Positions 55,019-63,913 are shown, numbered from the stretch's first letter. The stretch is DNA of 64,000 nt from Myxococcota bacterium (GCA_030065855.1 JASJCT010000005.1:62001-126000), one strand, 5' to 3'. Notes: a model not told the origin generated them from the sequence alone. Numbers and translations are program-made.

Positions 55019-56011
55019 ATGGTAAAGACGCGAACGACAGACCCCGGTGGGATTTTGCAAGATTTGATAGACGATTCTGGATTGGATCCGGAAGATGGGG
55101 TTGACACCGGACAAATCGACCTGACACCGCTGGCCAGAGAAATCCTTCGCGCAAACAGGGGGGGAAAGACAGCCTGCATGGTCGTGTTGCAGGGACCTGA
55201 CGTGGGCAGCATCATTCCCGTGAGCCGGGAAGGGGTCACTATCGGACGGGACCCGGACTGCACCTCCATCATGCGAGAAGAGGGCATCTCCCGAACCCAT
55301 GCCCTGGTAAAAATGAAGGACCGCAACAAGGTCATCATTCGCGATCTGGGCAGCACCAACGGGACGTTCGTCGAAGGGCGACGCATCAAAGAAACGGTAT
55401 TGAAGCCTGGCGACAAAGTCCTACTCGGTCGGAATACCGTGCTCAAATACATGCTTCAGGACCAGATAGACCTCGTGTACCAAAGGGAGTTGTACGATTC
55501 ATCGATTCGGGACGGCCTCACAGGTATCTATAACCGCAGGTACCTCAACCACAGGATCGCCGCAGATCTGTCCTATGCCCGTAGGCACGGCATCCCACTG
55601 ACCTTCGTGATGTTTGATGTGGACCGCTTCAAGGAGATCAACGATACCTACGGCCACCAGACCGGGGACCAGATCCTCATTGCGTTGACCCGCGCCATCT
55701 CCCAAATGATTCGGACTGAGGATGTGTTTGCCAGGTACGGCGGGGAGGAATTCGCCATTATCGCCAATAACATCGACTTTGCAGGGGGCAAAATCCTAGG
55801 GGAGCGCGTTCGTCTTCGCATCGCAGATCAAAAGACGCCGGCCCTTGACGATTCAGGCGTCGACGTTAGCGTCACCGTGAGTGTGGGTGTGACAACGGTG
55901 CGGTCAGAGACGGTGCTGGACGCCTCGGCAGTCATCTCGGCAGCAGATACCAACATGTTCAAAGCCAAGGAAGCCGGGCGGAATCAGGTCGTGGCATCGG
56001 AAATTGTATGA
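55019..56011 (+). CDS. FHA-GGDEF diguanylate cyclase
   Basis: A 330-residue soluble protein. FHA domain (~45-135) has GVTIGRDPDCT, ISRTHALVKM and DLGSTNGTFVEG, binding phosphothreonine. GGDEF domain (~160-325) has DGLTGIYNRRYLN, DVDRFKEIND and the catalytic YGGEEF; the inhibitory site RTED lies five residues before it. It would make c-di-GMP from GTP under control of a Ser/Thr kinase, such as that at 51106. ATG 55019 is chosen because GAGG lies 5 nt upstream. It overlaps lptE by 4 bp. Confidence 0.88.
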   Translation: MVKTRTTDPGGILQDLIDDSGLDPEDGVDTGQIDLTPLAREILRANRGGKTACMVVLQGPDVGSIIPVSREGVTIGRDPDCTSIMREEGISRTHALVKMKDRNKVIIRDLGSTNGTFVEGRRIKETVLKPGDKVLLGRNTVLKYMLQDQIDLVYQRELYDSSIRDGLTGIYNRRYLNHRIAADLSYARRHGIPLTFVMFDVDRFKEINDTYGHQTGDQILIALTRAISQMIRTEDVFARYGGEEFAIIANNIDFAGGKILGERVRLRIADQKTPALDDSGVDVSVTVSVGVTTVRSETVLDASAVISAADTNMFKAKEAGRNQVVASEIV

Positions 56012-56538
56012 GATTGCCTTGGGCCGCACTCATCTTGAACGCGGCCCTTATCCTCACCTCGTGCGGATACCGACCAGAGGTGGGCTCGATGTCTGGCATC
56101 GACCGCCGGGTGCGCGTACCTATCGCGCAAAATGAGACCCCATTTTCCAAATTGGCAGGACCGCTCACAGCAGCCCTGCGTCGACGCATCGCCCAAAGCG
56201 GCATCGAAGTGGCAGGCCTGGGTCAGCCCGGTCATACGCTAGAAGTGACGATTGTCGAGATAACCCAAACACCCGGCATGCTGTCCGTCGAGAGCGGCGA
56301 GCTCGTACCTGCAGACATCATCGTGCAAATCGTCGTGAGCGCCCGGCTCGCCGACGCAGACGGAGAGATCATCCAGGGGCCAAAGGACTTCGAAGCCAAT
56401 GGCCGCGCATATACCGGTGAAACCCCCCTCGCAGAGGAAGCCCTCGCCAGCCGACGCCTGACGGCACTCCTGGAAGATATCGCCGATGCCGTGGCCATGC
56501 ATTTTTTCCACTTAACTCCCCCTCACCCAACGTCCTAA
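56008..56538 (+). CDS. lptE: LPS assembly lipoprotein LptE
   Basis: A 176-residue lipoprotein (lipobox LTSC, Cys19) with the CGYRP start and ELVPADIIVQIVVSARLADA core of LptE-type proteins. These plug the LptD outer-membrane channel for lipopolysaccharide. Its ATG overlaps the FHA-GGDEF stop by 4 bp. The last residues (PPHPTS) and stop are encoded by the 87-bp tandem repeat that follows. lptD is not in the window. Confidence 0.75.
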   Translation: MRLPWAALILNAALILTSCGYRPEVGSMSGIDRRVRVPIAQNETPFSKLAGPLTAALRRRIAQSGIEVAGLGQPGHTLEVTIVEITQTPGMLSVESGELVPADIIVQIVVSARLADADGEIIQGPKDFEANGRAYTGETPLAEEALASRRLTALLEDIADAVAMHFFHLTPPHPTS

Positions 56539-56692
56539 CGTCCACCGGGGGAGGGTCGGGGAGGGGGCCCGGGTGCGGGCGGTTCGCGAACCGCCCCTAC
56601 GACTCCCACTCACCCAACGTCCTAACGTCCACCGGGGGAGGGTCGGGGAGAGGGCCTGGGTGCGGGCGGTTCGCGAACCGCCCCTACGACGA
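56522..56692. repeat. Two tandem ~87-bp repeats containing a 20-bp perfect palindrome
   Basis: CTCACCCAACGTCCTAACGT at 56522 recurs 87 bp later at 56609. Each unit contains the perfect palindrome GGGCGGTTCGCGAACCGCCC (56577-56596 and 56664-56683). The CCACCGGGGGAGGG part is shared with the MITE copies at 61491 and 63411. It lies between lptE and the pilR-like gene. Confidence 0.88.
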
Positions 56693-56733
56693 AAACATGC
56701 GTTTGGGCATCAATTGGTCTATGATTGCCACCA

Positions 56734-58134
56734 ATGGACAATCATACACCAGCCCGCATCCTCGTTGTCGATGACGAAGCCTCTATGCGCGAAATGGTGG
56801 CCATTTTGCTCCGCCGCAATGGGTTTGACGTGGAGACCACGGATTCGGGCCGTCAGGTCACAAAGCTGCTCGACGAGGGCAAACAATACGACTTGGTCAT
56901 CACCGATCTGCTGATGGACCACGGGGGTGGCATCGATGTGCTGACCCAGGTCAATGAGCGGCTGCCCGGGTGCGATGTAATCGTGATTACCGCCTTTGGT
57001 ACTGCAGAATCAGCAGTCGAAGCCATGAAAAAAGGCGCGTTCGACTACGTGACCAAGCCGTTTAACGTGGATGAATTCATGATCATCGTGCGCCAGGCCC
57101 TGGAGCGCCAAGCATTGATTCGCGAAAACATTCATCTGCGCGCCCAGGTCCGCGGCGAGTTCCGCTTCGTCGACATCGTTGGCAGATCCCGGCCCATGCG
57201 CGAGGTCATCGACCTCTGCCAAAAAGTAGCTGATTCACCGGCAACCGTCCTGATCTCAGGAGAATCCGGAACCGGCAAGGAAGTCGTGGCCCGGGCCATT
57301 CACTTTTCCGGATCTCGTTCGGACAAGCCGTTTGTGGCGGTCAACTGCGGGGCCCTGCCCGAGCAGCTGATGGAGTCCGAGCTGTTTGGCCACGTCAAGG
57401 GCGCGTTTACCGGTGCAGGGGAGGAAAAGGAGGGCCTGTTTCGCGCGGCCCACCAAGGCACGATCTTTTTAGACGAGATCGGAGAGCTACCACCGCCACT
57501 CCAAGTTAAAATGCTTCGGGTGCTTCAGGATCGAATGGTGAGACCCGTGGGATCGGCCACTGAAACATCGGTGGATATTCGGGTGATCGCTGCCACCAAC
57601 CAGGATTTGGCAAGCCAAGTAAAGCAGGGAACGTTTCGAAAAGACCTCTTTTTTAGGCTCAATGTGATGCACGTCCAACTCCCCCCCCTGCGGGATCGCA
57701 AGGAGGACATTCCCGTACTCATCGATCACCTGCTCCAACGCATTTCGTCAGAACATGGGTCACCATCCCTGCAGATCACCCCTGATGCGGTGCGCACCCT
57801 GCTCGCGTACGACTATCCTGGAAATGTCCGCGAGCTGGCCAATATCCTGGAGCGGTCTACGATCCTGGCGGTTGAAGGCACCATTGACGCGGCAGACCTG
57901 CCCGAGCCCCTGGGCCGATCGCTGATCTCAGACGCACCAGCTGGCCCGGTCCTGCCCGATGCGGGCATCGACCTGGACAAGGTCCTAGAAACCCACGAGC
58001 GCGCCCTGATAACCCAGGCCCTGGACCGATCCGACGGGGTGCGCACCCAGGCAGCCGCGCTCCTGGGCATTACGTTTCGGTCCCTGAGGTACCGACTGAC
58101 CAAGCTGGGCATCTCAGCAGATGAAGAGAGTTAA
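56734..58134 (+). CDS. pilR: NtrC-family sigma-54 response regulator (PilR-like)
   Basis: A 466-residue regulator. Receiver (~8-125) has RILVVDDEASM and phospho-acceptor Asp in VITDLLMD. The AAA+ domain has Walker A GESGTGKE, GAFTGAGE (sigma-54 contact), Walker B TIFLDEIGEL and the arginine-finger region DYPGNVRELANI. The C-terminal Fis-type HTH reads TQAAALLGITFRSLRYRL. Proximity to three pilin genes suggests PilR. No PilS sensor is in the window. The ATG at 56734 (MDNHTP) fits better than TTG 56725. Confidence 0.85.
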   Translation: MDNHTPARILVVDDEASMREMVAILLRRNGFDVETTDSGRQVTKLLDEGKQYDLVITDLLMDHGGGIDVLTQVNERLPGCDVIVITAFGTAESAVEAMKKGAFDYVTKPFNVDEFMIIVRQALERQALIRENIHLRAQVRGEFRFVDIVGRSRPMREVIDLCQKVADSPATVLISGESGTGKEVVARAIHFSGSRSDKPFVAVNCGALPEQLMESELFGHVKGAFTGAGEEKEGLFRAAHQGTIFLDEIGELPPPLQVKMLRVLQDRMVRPVGSATETSVDIRVIAATNQDLASQVKQGTFRKDLFFRLNVMHVQLPPLRDRKEDIPVLIDHLLQRISSEHGSPSLQITPDAVRTLLAYDYPGNVRELANILERSTILAVEGTIDAADLPEPLGRSLISDAPAGPVLPDAGIDLDKVLETHERALITQALDRSDGVRTQAAALLGITFRSLRYRLTKLGISADEES

Positions 58135-58326
58135 AACTGACAAATTTTGTCACCTGCTGTGACCAAGAACGTCATATGATTTCAGTCTCATTGAAATTAC
58201 GCGCTTAAGTTTTTTATCAACCGGCCGAACCCACAGCAAAGGACGGCCGTATTGCAGGCCTAAGTTGATCACCGGAAAAGGGATCAAGTGCAGCGACAAA
58301 TGTACCTTGCTGAACCTGGAACACGC

Positions 58327-58423
58327 ATTCCCCCTTTGAAAAAGGGTGTTAGGGGGATTTCCTCGACACATGATGCAAGCGGAAGAGACGAAATCCCCCC
58401 GCCCCCCTTTGCGAAAGGGGGAG
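58327..58423. mobile_element. 97-bp MITE-like element, intergenic copy
   Basis: Same structure and length as 49584-49680, with ATTCCCCCTTTGAAAAAGGG at the left and an inverted partner at the right. It lies in the gap between the pilR-like gene and the first pilin gene; the rest of this gap shows no coding signal and no sigma-54 site. Confidence 0.8.
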
Positions 58424-58490
58424 GCCTCTTCTGAGCAATGTACTAGGCAGTCGCGAACGGGCATGGGCCTTGCAGACGCAGGGGAAGAAC

Positions 58491-59030
58491 ATGGGAACGC
58501 ATCGAAAAAACAGCGGATTCACCCTGGTCGAGCTCATGATCGTCGTAGCGATCCTGGGCATCCTGGCCGCCGTGGCCGTCACCGCCTACAGCGTCTATGT
58601 GCGCAAGTCTCACAACTCCGAAGCCACGGCAGTCTTGGCAGACATTCGCATCAAGCAGGAGGCCTATCGGGCCACGTTCCACCAGTACGCGAATCTCAAT
58701 GATCAAGGCGCCAGCTGGCAGCCCACGAGCAATCCAGGGCCGAGCCCAAAAGCATGGCCAGATGATTCCCCGGTTGAATGGCGCCAGCTCGGGGTCACCC
58801 CCAAGGGAGACCTGATCTTCATGTACACCGGACATGCCGGCGCGCCAGGCGGCACCCCGGACGATGTGTACACGGAAAACGACATGACCAACAGCACAGC
58901 GTGGTACACGAGCGACTTTTGGTACGGGGCCCAAGCCCTGCAGGATATTGACGGCAACGGTACATGCGAAGGATTTGTCATCGTTTCCGGCCAAACCGGT
59001 ATGGCCGAGGTATCGATGGATTGTCCGTAA
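58491..59030 (+). CDS. Type IV pilin-like protein
   Basis: A 179-residue prepilin. Leader MGTHRKNSG is followed by the class III cleavage site G|FTLVELM and helix IVVAILGILAAVAVTAYSVY. Glu5 of the mature form is present. The globular part holds WYTSDFWYGAQALQDIDGNG and one distal Cys pair (CEG...MDCP), a likely D-region disulfide. ATG 58491 has GGGGAAGAAC upstream. First of three pilin genes. A minor-pilin role is possible as it differs from the next two. Confidence 0.85.
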   Translation: MGTHRKNSGFTLVELMIVVAILGILAAVAVTAYSVYVRKSHNSEATAVLADIRIKQEAYRATFHQYANLNDQGASWQPTSNPGPSPKAWPDDSPVEWRQLGVTPKGDLIFMYTGHAGAPGGTPDDVYTENDMTNSTAWYTSDFWYGAQALQDIDGNGTCEGFVIVSGQTGMAEVSMDCP

Positions 59031-59044
59031 TAAACAGCCAAAAC

Positions 59045-59072
59045 AAAGCCCGAGGCAAAAAATTCGGGCTTT
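59045..59072 (+). terminator. Hairpin between pilin genes
   Basis: AAAGCCCGA and TCGGGCTTT form a 9-bp stem with a ~10-nt loop followed by TAACAG. It may attenuate read-through from the first pilin gene or stabilise mRNA ends. Confidence 0.6.
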
Positions 59073-59093
59073 AACAGACCCAAGGAGGAAACA

Positions 59094-59645
59094 ATGGGCA
59101 AGAAAAAACTAATGCAAGGCTTCACCCTGATCGAGCTGATGATCGTGGTCGCGATTATCGGCATCCTGGCCGCCGTGGCCATCCCCGCCTTCATCAACTA
59201 CATGAAGCGGGCCAAGACATCCGAGGCCTCGGTCAACATCAAGACCATCGCCGACGGCGCAATATCCTACTTTGATGCGCTTCATTCAGCAGACGGGACT
59301 ACTCGGGTATCGCACTGTCTTCCAGGGGAAAAAACATGGACGCCTGCTGCTGATGTCACCGCAAACGGCTATGTTCCGAATGATGCTATTAAAGCTGAAT
59401 TTGTCAGTGCTGAAGACGGTATTTGGCAGGCCTTAGGCTGGGCAGGGCCGGACAAACCCTTTCTCTATCAATATCAATGGACTGAAGAGACGGCATGTCC
59501 TGCAGTAGACGATGAGACGGCACTAATAGAAGCACGATCGGACCTGGATGGCGATGGAACGTTTTCCAATTTCTCCCGTACACTTACGGTCGTTAGGGGA
59601 GAGCTTACGTCCGGTGGACTCGTTAAGGCCGACGAGCTCGAATAA
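59094..59645 (+). CDS. pilA: Major-type type IV pilin (PilA-like)
   Basis: A 183-residue prepilin. Leader MGKKKLMQG, then [20 protein letters not shown] with Glu5, and the polymerisation helix. A Cys pair lies at HCLPGEK and ETACPAV, defining a D-region. The end reads [12 protein letters not shown]. Strong ribosome site CAAGGAGGAAACA. Product likely assembles into pili for twitching or adhesion. Closely related to the next gene. Confidence 0.88.
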   Translation: MGKKKLMQGFTLIELMIVVAIIGILAAVAIPAFINYMKRAKTSEASVNIKTIADGAISYFDALHSADGTTRVSHCLPGEKTWTPAADVTANGYVPNDAIKAEFVSAEDGIWQALGWAGPDKPFLYQYQWTEETACPAVDDETALIEARSDLDGDGTFSNFSRTLTVVRGELTSGGLVKADELE

Positions 59646-59797
59646 GCGCCCTTTTCGTTCTGAGATGCTGCCGCTTCATACCCGTAATTCCTGGTATTCT
59701 TAAAAATGGATCGAACCCACCGCCGCGCCCGGCTGAGCTCTCCTACCGCTTCGCCGCTTCTGAGAAATAGGGTTTTAGCAGCCCCACGGAGAAACCA

Positions 59798-60361
59798 ATG
59801 GGCAAAAAAAAAATGGCAATGAGAGGCTTTACCCTGATCGAACTCATGATCGTGGTCGCTATCATTGGCATCCTGGCCGCAGTAGCTATCCCAGCTTTCA
59901 TCAATTATATGAAGCGAGCCAAAACCTCAGAGGCCTCGGTCAACATTAAGACCATCGCCGACGGTGCTATAGTATACTTTGACGCTCTTCATTCACCAGA
60001 CGGGACTACTCGGGTATCGCACTGCATGCCAAAAGCAAAGGCTTGGACACCTGCGGGTGACCTGACCGCGGGCGGCTATGTTCCAAGCGTTGCCATTAAG
60101 AATGAATTTAGCACGGATACTACTTGGCAGGCACTGGGATGGTCAGGGCCGAGCAGACCCTTTCTCTACCGGTATCAATGGTCAAATGTTAACACAGATT
60201 GTCCAATTGCAGATGCCGCAGCGGCAGTGCAAGGCGGGACAGTAGAAGCACAGGGTGACCTGGATGGTGATTCGACACCATCAAATTTTTCGCGAACGCT
60301 CACGGTCATAATGGGGGAGGTCACTTCCGGGGCACTCATTAAATCGGACGAGCTCGAATAA
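59798..60361 (+). CDS. Type IV pilin paralog (PilA-like)
   Basis: A 187-residue prepilin very like the preceding one: the same MGKKK leader, FTLIELM helix and almost identical first ~80 residues. It diverges in the D-region ([16 protein letters not shown]). The end [12 protein letters not shown] parallels its neighbour. CACGGAGAAACC precedes the ATG. Tandem duplication with diversification of the exposed part is the simplest reading. Confidence 0.88.
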   Translation: MGKKKMAMRGFTLIELMIVVAIIGILAAVAIPAFINYMKRAKTSEASVNIKTIADGAIVYFDALHSPDGTTRVSHCMPKAKAWTPAGDLTAGGYVPSVAIKNEFSTDTTWQALGWSGPSRPFLYRYQWSNVNTDCPIADAAAAVQGGTVEAQGDLDGDSTPSNFSRTLTVIMGEVTSGALIKSDELE

Positions 60362-60377
60362 CCGAATTTTTTCGGTT
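60360..60377 (+). terminator. Hairpin after the pilin genes
   Basis: AACCGAA TTTT TTCGGTT overlaps the stop codon of the third pilin gene; a short stem with a following T-poor tail, so of moderate strength. Confidence 0.5.
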
Positions 60378-60427
60378 GGTCTGTCCTTGCATTTTTCCCT
60401 CTCCCAAATTCCTGCTATTTTTATCCC

Positions 60428-61384
60428 ATGCCCCGATGGATCAAACAGACCGGCGCGGCCGGCCTGACCCTTATTCTGGCCCTCACGGCCCTTCGCTTGG
60501 GCAGTCTGACCGCAGCTGTCCGAGAGCGAACCTTTTCCGAAGACGCCCGGTACTACCTGCCCCCGGCCATGTGGCTTCGGGTCTTTTCCCTGGGGTATAC
60601 CGAGGCCGCGGCTGATCTGGTCTGGATAAAAACCATCGTGGCATTCGGCGGCCAGTTTGATACAAAAAAGGAAGCTGACCAAGAACGCTTCGCCATGAAC
60701 TACCTGGCCACCTCGGTTGAGTTAGATCCCAGGTTTCGCCGGCTCTACACGGACGGCAGCGCGCTCACCCTGTTTCAAGACCGTGGCATCCCATCTGAAA
60801 AAACCGTGCAAATGGCCATCGACCTCCTCGAACGGGGCACCGAAATATATCCCAACGACGGGGAGATATTCTTTAATTTGGGGATGATGCACTATTTTGA
60901 GATGCGGCCGTTTTTATCCCTCGATCCAGACGATCCCGAACGGATCCACCACCAAGAAGTCGGCACCAGGCTCATCAGCCGGGCTGCCCTGATGCCAGGC
61001 GTGCCCCCTTATGCAGCACGCCTCTCCGCATCCCTACTGGCAAAAGACACTGCCATCGACGACTTTGTTATCGACCACCTAAAGGCCATGCTCCTTCGGG
61101 AGACCGATCCAGAGGTTCGCAGAATCCTGACGGACAAACTGCGCCAAGAGCTCGGTAAGGCCGTGGAACGGGATATCGCCACCACCGAAATCCTTCAAGC
61201 AGACTGGCAACAAGACCTGCCCTTTGTGCCGTTTGATTTTTACCTGATGCTGCGGTCCGACATCACCGCTGATGAACTTCGCGATCCCCTGGCCCACACC
61301 AACCAGATGCTCAGGATCAAAACACCCGAAGAACCGACCCCGGATGGCGATCAACTGCTAAAAATGGAAAAAGAACGCGAATAA
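60428..61384 (+). CDS. TPR-like exported protein next to pilin genes
   Basis: A 318-residue protein with a signal or anchor (GLTLILALTALRLGSLTAA). RYYLPPAMWLRVFSLGYTEA and ADLVWIKTIVAFGGQF are followed by tetratricopeptide-like helices (YLATSVELDPRFRRLYTDGS; PNDGEIFFNLGMMHYF). I recall related proteins encoded beside pilA in deltaproteobacteria, so a role in pilus biogenesis is inferred, not shown. Start ATG 60428. Confidence 0.6.
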   Translation: MPRWIKQTGAAGLTLILALTALRLGSLTAAVRERTFSEDARYYLPPAMWLRVFSLGYTEAAADLVWIKTIVAFGGQFDTKKEADQERFAMNYLATSVELDPRFRRLYTDGSALTLFQDRGIPSEKTVQMAIDLLERGTEIYPNDGEIFFNLGMMHYFEMRPFLSLDPDDPERIHHQEVGTRLISRAALMPGVPPYAARLSASLLAKDTAIDDFVIDHLKAMLLRETDPEVRRILTDKLRQELGKAVERDIATTEILQADWQQDLPFVPFDFYLMLRSDITADELRDPLAHTNQMLRIKTPEEPTPDGDQLLKMEKERE

Positions 61385-61490
61385 TTCGGACAATATTCAT
61401 CAATGTGAATATATTTCGGAAATATGGATAAGAATTCTCAACTTTAAAATTGACAAATTTAGCGCTGGACGAAAAACTGGCTGTGTGGGA

Positions 61491-61682
61491 GCCCCCACCC
61501 CTACCCTCCCCCGGTGGACATTTGGACATTGGGGGAGGGGGAAACGGAATAGTGCTTTGAGGGGCATCGGAGGCATGTGAACTATAATGGCTCAATAATG
61601 GCGGGAAAATCTTCAAGTAAAAATTTTCCCTCACCCTCCCCCAGCGTCCCAACGTCCACCGGGGGAGGGCCGGGGTGGGGGC
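61491..61682. mobile_element. 192-bp MITE, copy 1 (left of the glutamine synthetase gene)
   Basis: Terminal inverted repeats of about 50 bp: GCCCCCACCCCTACCCTCCC at the left, matched inverted by GGGGGAGGGCCGGGGTGGGG near the right end. The centre has ACTATAATGGCTCAATAATG and CTTCAAGTAAAAATT. It fills most of the 367-bp gap before the glutamine synthetase gene. Confidence 0.85.
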
Positions 61683-61751
61683 TAAAGATAATAATGGGGG
61701 CCAAAGATGAGGGTGGGGCGAACCCCACAGGTGCTAAGGAGCTCTAAATAA

Positions 61752-63290
61752 ATGGTCGATAATCTTTCCCTTTCCAATCCTTTGAGCCTTCTGCTCGATA
61801 AAAATCGCGAGGATTTTACCCGGGCAGACCTGTTGCGCGTGGTAAAAGAGCGCAATATCGAGCGGTTTTCGTTTCACTACACCGGCATTGACGCCCAGCT
61901 CAAAGAGCTGCGCTTGCCCTTTTCCGATCTAAACCAGGCCGAGCGCATCTTGGCAGCGGGCGAGCGGGTGGACGGGTCATCCCTGTTTAAAGGCCTCGTG
62001 GACCCCTCTCTGTCCGACCTGTATGTGGTACCGAGCTATCGCACGGCGTTTATCAGTCCCTTTGATAACCGGAGCCTGGATTTTATCTGCCGCTTCCTGG
62101 ACCGGGACGAAAACCCAGCACCGTTTCCACCGGACAACATCCTCGCCATTGCCCACGACCGGTTTCGCCAGAACACCGGACTGGAACTGCACGCCTTGGG
62201 CGAACTGGAGTTCTTCTTGCTGGGCGAAGGCGGCGCTGAGTTCTTTGCCCCCCAGCGGGGCGCGGGATACCACGCGTCTGCCCCGTTTTTTAAAGGGGGC
62301 GATGTGGTCAACGAAATGGTGCGATACATCGCCCAGATCACCGGGGCTGTTAAATACGCCCATGCAGAAGTCGGTTTTATCAAATCTGTGCGATCGGATT
62401 CGTCCCTCTTATCCGGTCGACGCGCCGAGCAGCACGAGATCGAATTCTTGACGCGACCCATTAACGAGATGGGTGACTTTCTAGCTCTTGCTAAGTGGAT
62501 CATCCGCAACGTGGCGTTTCGCCACGGCATGCTGGCCACGTTCGTGCCGAAACTCGAAGAAGGCGTGGCAGGCAACGGGTTCCACATTCACATGGCCCTC
62601 AAAAAACAGGGCCGCAATATCATGACCGATGACACCGGCGCGCTAACCCAGGAAGCCCTAAAGCTTATCGGCGGGCTGACCCACTACGCGTCCACCCTAT
62701 CTGCCTTTGGCAACACCGTGGCCTCTGCTTTTTTGAGATTGGTGCCCAACCAGGAAGCCCCCACCCGTATCTGCTGGAGCCACGCCAACCGCTCCGCGCT
62801 GATCCGCGTGCCCCTGGGGTGGTCAAAAAATCGCCATCTGGCCCGATTGATAAACCCGGCCGAGCCCGATGACTTCGAAGACGCCGGGGGACGGCAGACA
62901 GTGGAAATCAGATCTCCAGACGGATCGGCCATGTTCCACTTGCTCCTGGCCGGGTTGGCCACGGCCGCGGAATACGGATTGACCGCAGATGGCATGTTGG
63001 CACTGGCCAAAAAAACACAGGTCTTGGGCAATATCTTCGACGACCGAGAAAAGCTCAAACAGCTCGAGCCCTTGCCCGGTAGCTGTGTGGCCTGTTCAGA
63101 ACTCCTCAATGCGCGCCGGGACATGTACGAAAAATTCGGCGTCTTTCCCCCGAGTGTCATCGACTACATCGTCTCGCTGCTAAAAAAGGAAGCCGATGAA
63201 GACCTGAACCGCCGATTATCCCAAATGACCGCTGAAGAGCGACTGCACGCAACCCGGGAATTGATGCACCATGACATCCACCGGCATTAG
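61752..63290 (+). CDS. Glutamine synthetase family protein
   Basis: A 512-residue ATP-grasp-like ligase with glutamine synthetase hallmarks: ELEFFLLGEG (metal-binding Glu), NGFHIHMALKK (metal/ATP His), APTRICWSHANRSALIRVPL (substrate/ATP Arg) and QTVEIRSPDGSAMFHLLLAG near the end. Family members join ammonia or amines to glutamate, but this sequence departs from GlnA in the GSGMH-type motif (NGFHIH) and has an N-terminal ~110-residue domain. A gamma-glutamyl-amine ligase role is an alternative. AAGGAGCTC precedes the ATG. It is flanked by two copies of one MITE. Confidence 0.8.
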   Translation: MVDNLSLSNPLSLLLDKNREDFTRADLLRVVKERNIERFSFHYTGIDAQLKELRLPFSDLNQAERILAAGERVDGSSLFKGLVDPSLSDLYVVPSYRTAFISPFDNRSLDFICRFLDRDENPAPFPPDNILAIAHDRFRQNTGLELHALGELEFFLLGEGGAEFFAPQRGAGYHASAPFFKGGDVVNEMVRYIAQITGAVKYAHAEVGFIKSVRSDSSLLSGRRAEQHEIEFLTRPINEMGDFLALAKWIIRNVAFRHGMLATFVPKLEEGVAGNGFHIHMALKKQGRNIMTDDTGALTQEALKLIGGLTHYASTLSAFGNTVASAFLRLVPNQEAPTRICWSHANRSALIRVPLGWSKNRHLARLINPAEPDDFEDAGGRQTVEIRSPDGSAMFHLLLAGLATAAEYGLTADGMLALAKKTQVLGNIFDDREKLKQLEPLPGSCVACSELLNARRDMYEKFGVFPPSVIDYIVSLLKKEADEDLNRRLSQMTAEERLHATRELMHHDIHRH

Positions 63291-63330
63291 ACGAGTGGAT
63301 CTTTAGCCCCCACCACGGCCCTCCCCAGAT

Positions 63331-63435
63331 GAGTAACGGAGCCCCCACCCCGGCCCTCCCCCGGTGAGTAACGGAGCCCCCACCCCGGCCCTCCCCCGGT
63401 GAGTAACGGAGCCCCCACCCCGGCCCTCCCCCGGT
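63331..63435. repeat. Three tandem 35-bp repeats
   Basis: GAGTAACGGAGCCCCCACCC with a 15-bp tail (CGGCCCTCCCCCGGT) recurs at 63331, 63366 and 63401. The last copy runs into the left end of the MITE at 63411. It looks like local duplication of the MITE terminus. Confidence 0.9.
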
Positions 63436-63611
63436 GGACATTTGGACGTTGGGGGAGGGGGATACGGAATAGTGTTTTTGAGGGATATCTGGACTTTGGG
63501 GGCGGCTAAGCTATCATGGCCCAATAATGGCCGGTAAATCTTCAAGTAAAAATTGTCCCTCACCCTCCCCCAACGTCACAATGTCCACCGGGGGAGGGCC
63601 GGGGTGGGGGC
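63411..63611. mobile_element. 201-bp MITE, copy 2 (right of the glutamine synthetase gene)
   Basis: Same orientation and structure as 61491-61682, with GCCCCCACCCCGGCCCTCCC at the left and GGGGGAGGGCCGGGGTGGGG at the right. The central parts differ in several bases, so the copies are not recent duplicates. Confidence 0.85.
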
Positions 63612-63913
63612 TAAAGATAAGGTGGCTCATTATGACCGGGTGCCTCTTCCTGGGATGCACAGATGCATCCACTGACGATCCCGACGTCGACACTGCCCTG
63701 TGTAGCCCCATCTTCTGCCGTGCCGACTGCTTAGAAAGCTGCGTGGATGGGGGATTGCCCGCATGGGGTGGCTGCGAAGGGCTATGCGTGGTGGGCAAGG
63801 GATGCCGATGCAGCGAGTATCTGTGCTACCCCCAAAACTGCGAGACCTGGTGCATCGAGACCCAAGATGCAGGTACCGGCACTTGTAGTGTATTTGATTG
63901 TCTATGCGAGTGA
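63581..63913 (+). CDS. Small Cys-rich lipoprotein (start uncertain)
   Basis: The mature part is clear: after a lipobox (LFLGC) comes TDASTDDPDVDTALCSPIFC and a further ~60 residues with more than ten cysteines (CRADCLESCVDGG; CEGLCVVGKGCRCSEY; CSVFDCLCE). The start is not. ATG 63632 (MTGCLFLGC) gives too short a signal. ATG 63581 (MSTGGGPGWGLKIRWLIMTG) gives a plausible signal but lies inside the MITE; ATG 63527 is longer still. I use 63581. No function recognised; related in style to the other Cys-rich lipoproteins here. The last 87 bases show nothing. Confidence 0.5.
   Translation: MSTGGGPGWGLKIRWLIMTGCLFLGCTDASTDDPDVDTALCSPIFCRADCLESCVDGGLPAWGGCEGLCVVGKGCRCSEYLCYPQNCETWCIETQDAGTGTCSVFDCLCE

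Noticed and set aside
58135-58490. A sigma-54 promoter before the first pilin gene
   Set aside because: Expected from the PilR-like regulator, but I found no GG-N10-GC match of acceptable quality.
63331-63435. A CRISPR array
   Set aside because: The 35-bp units are directly adjacent with no spacers.
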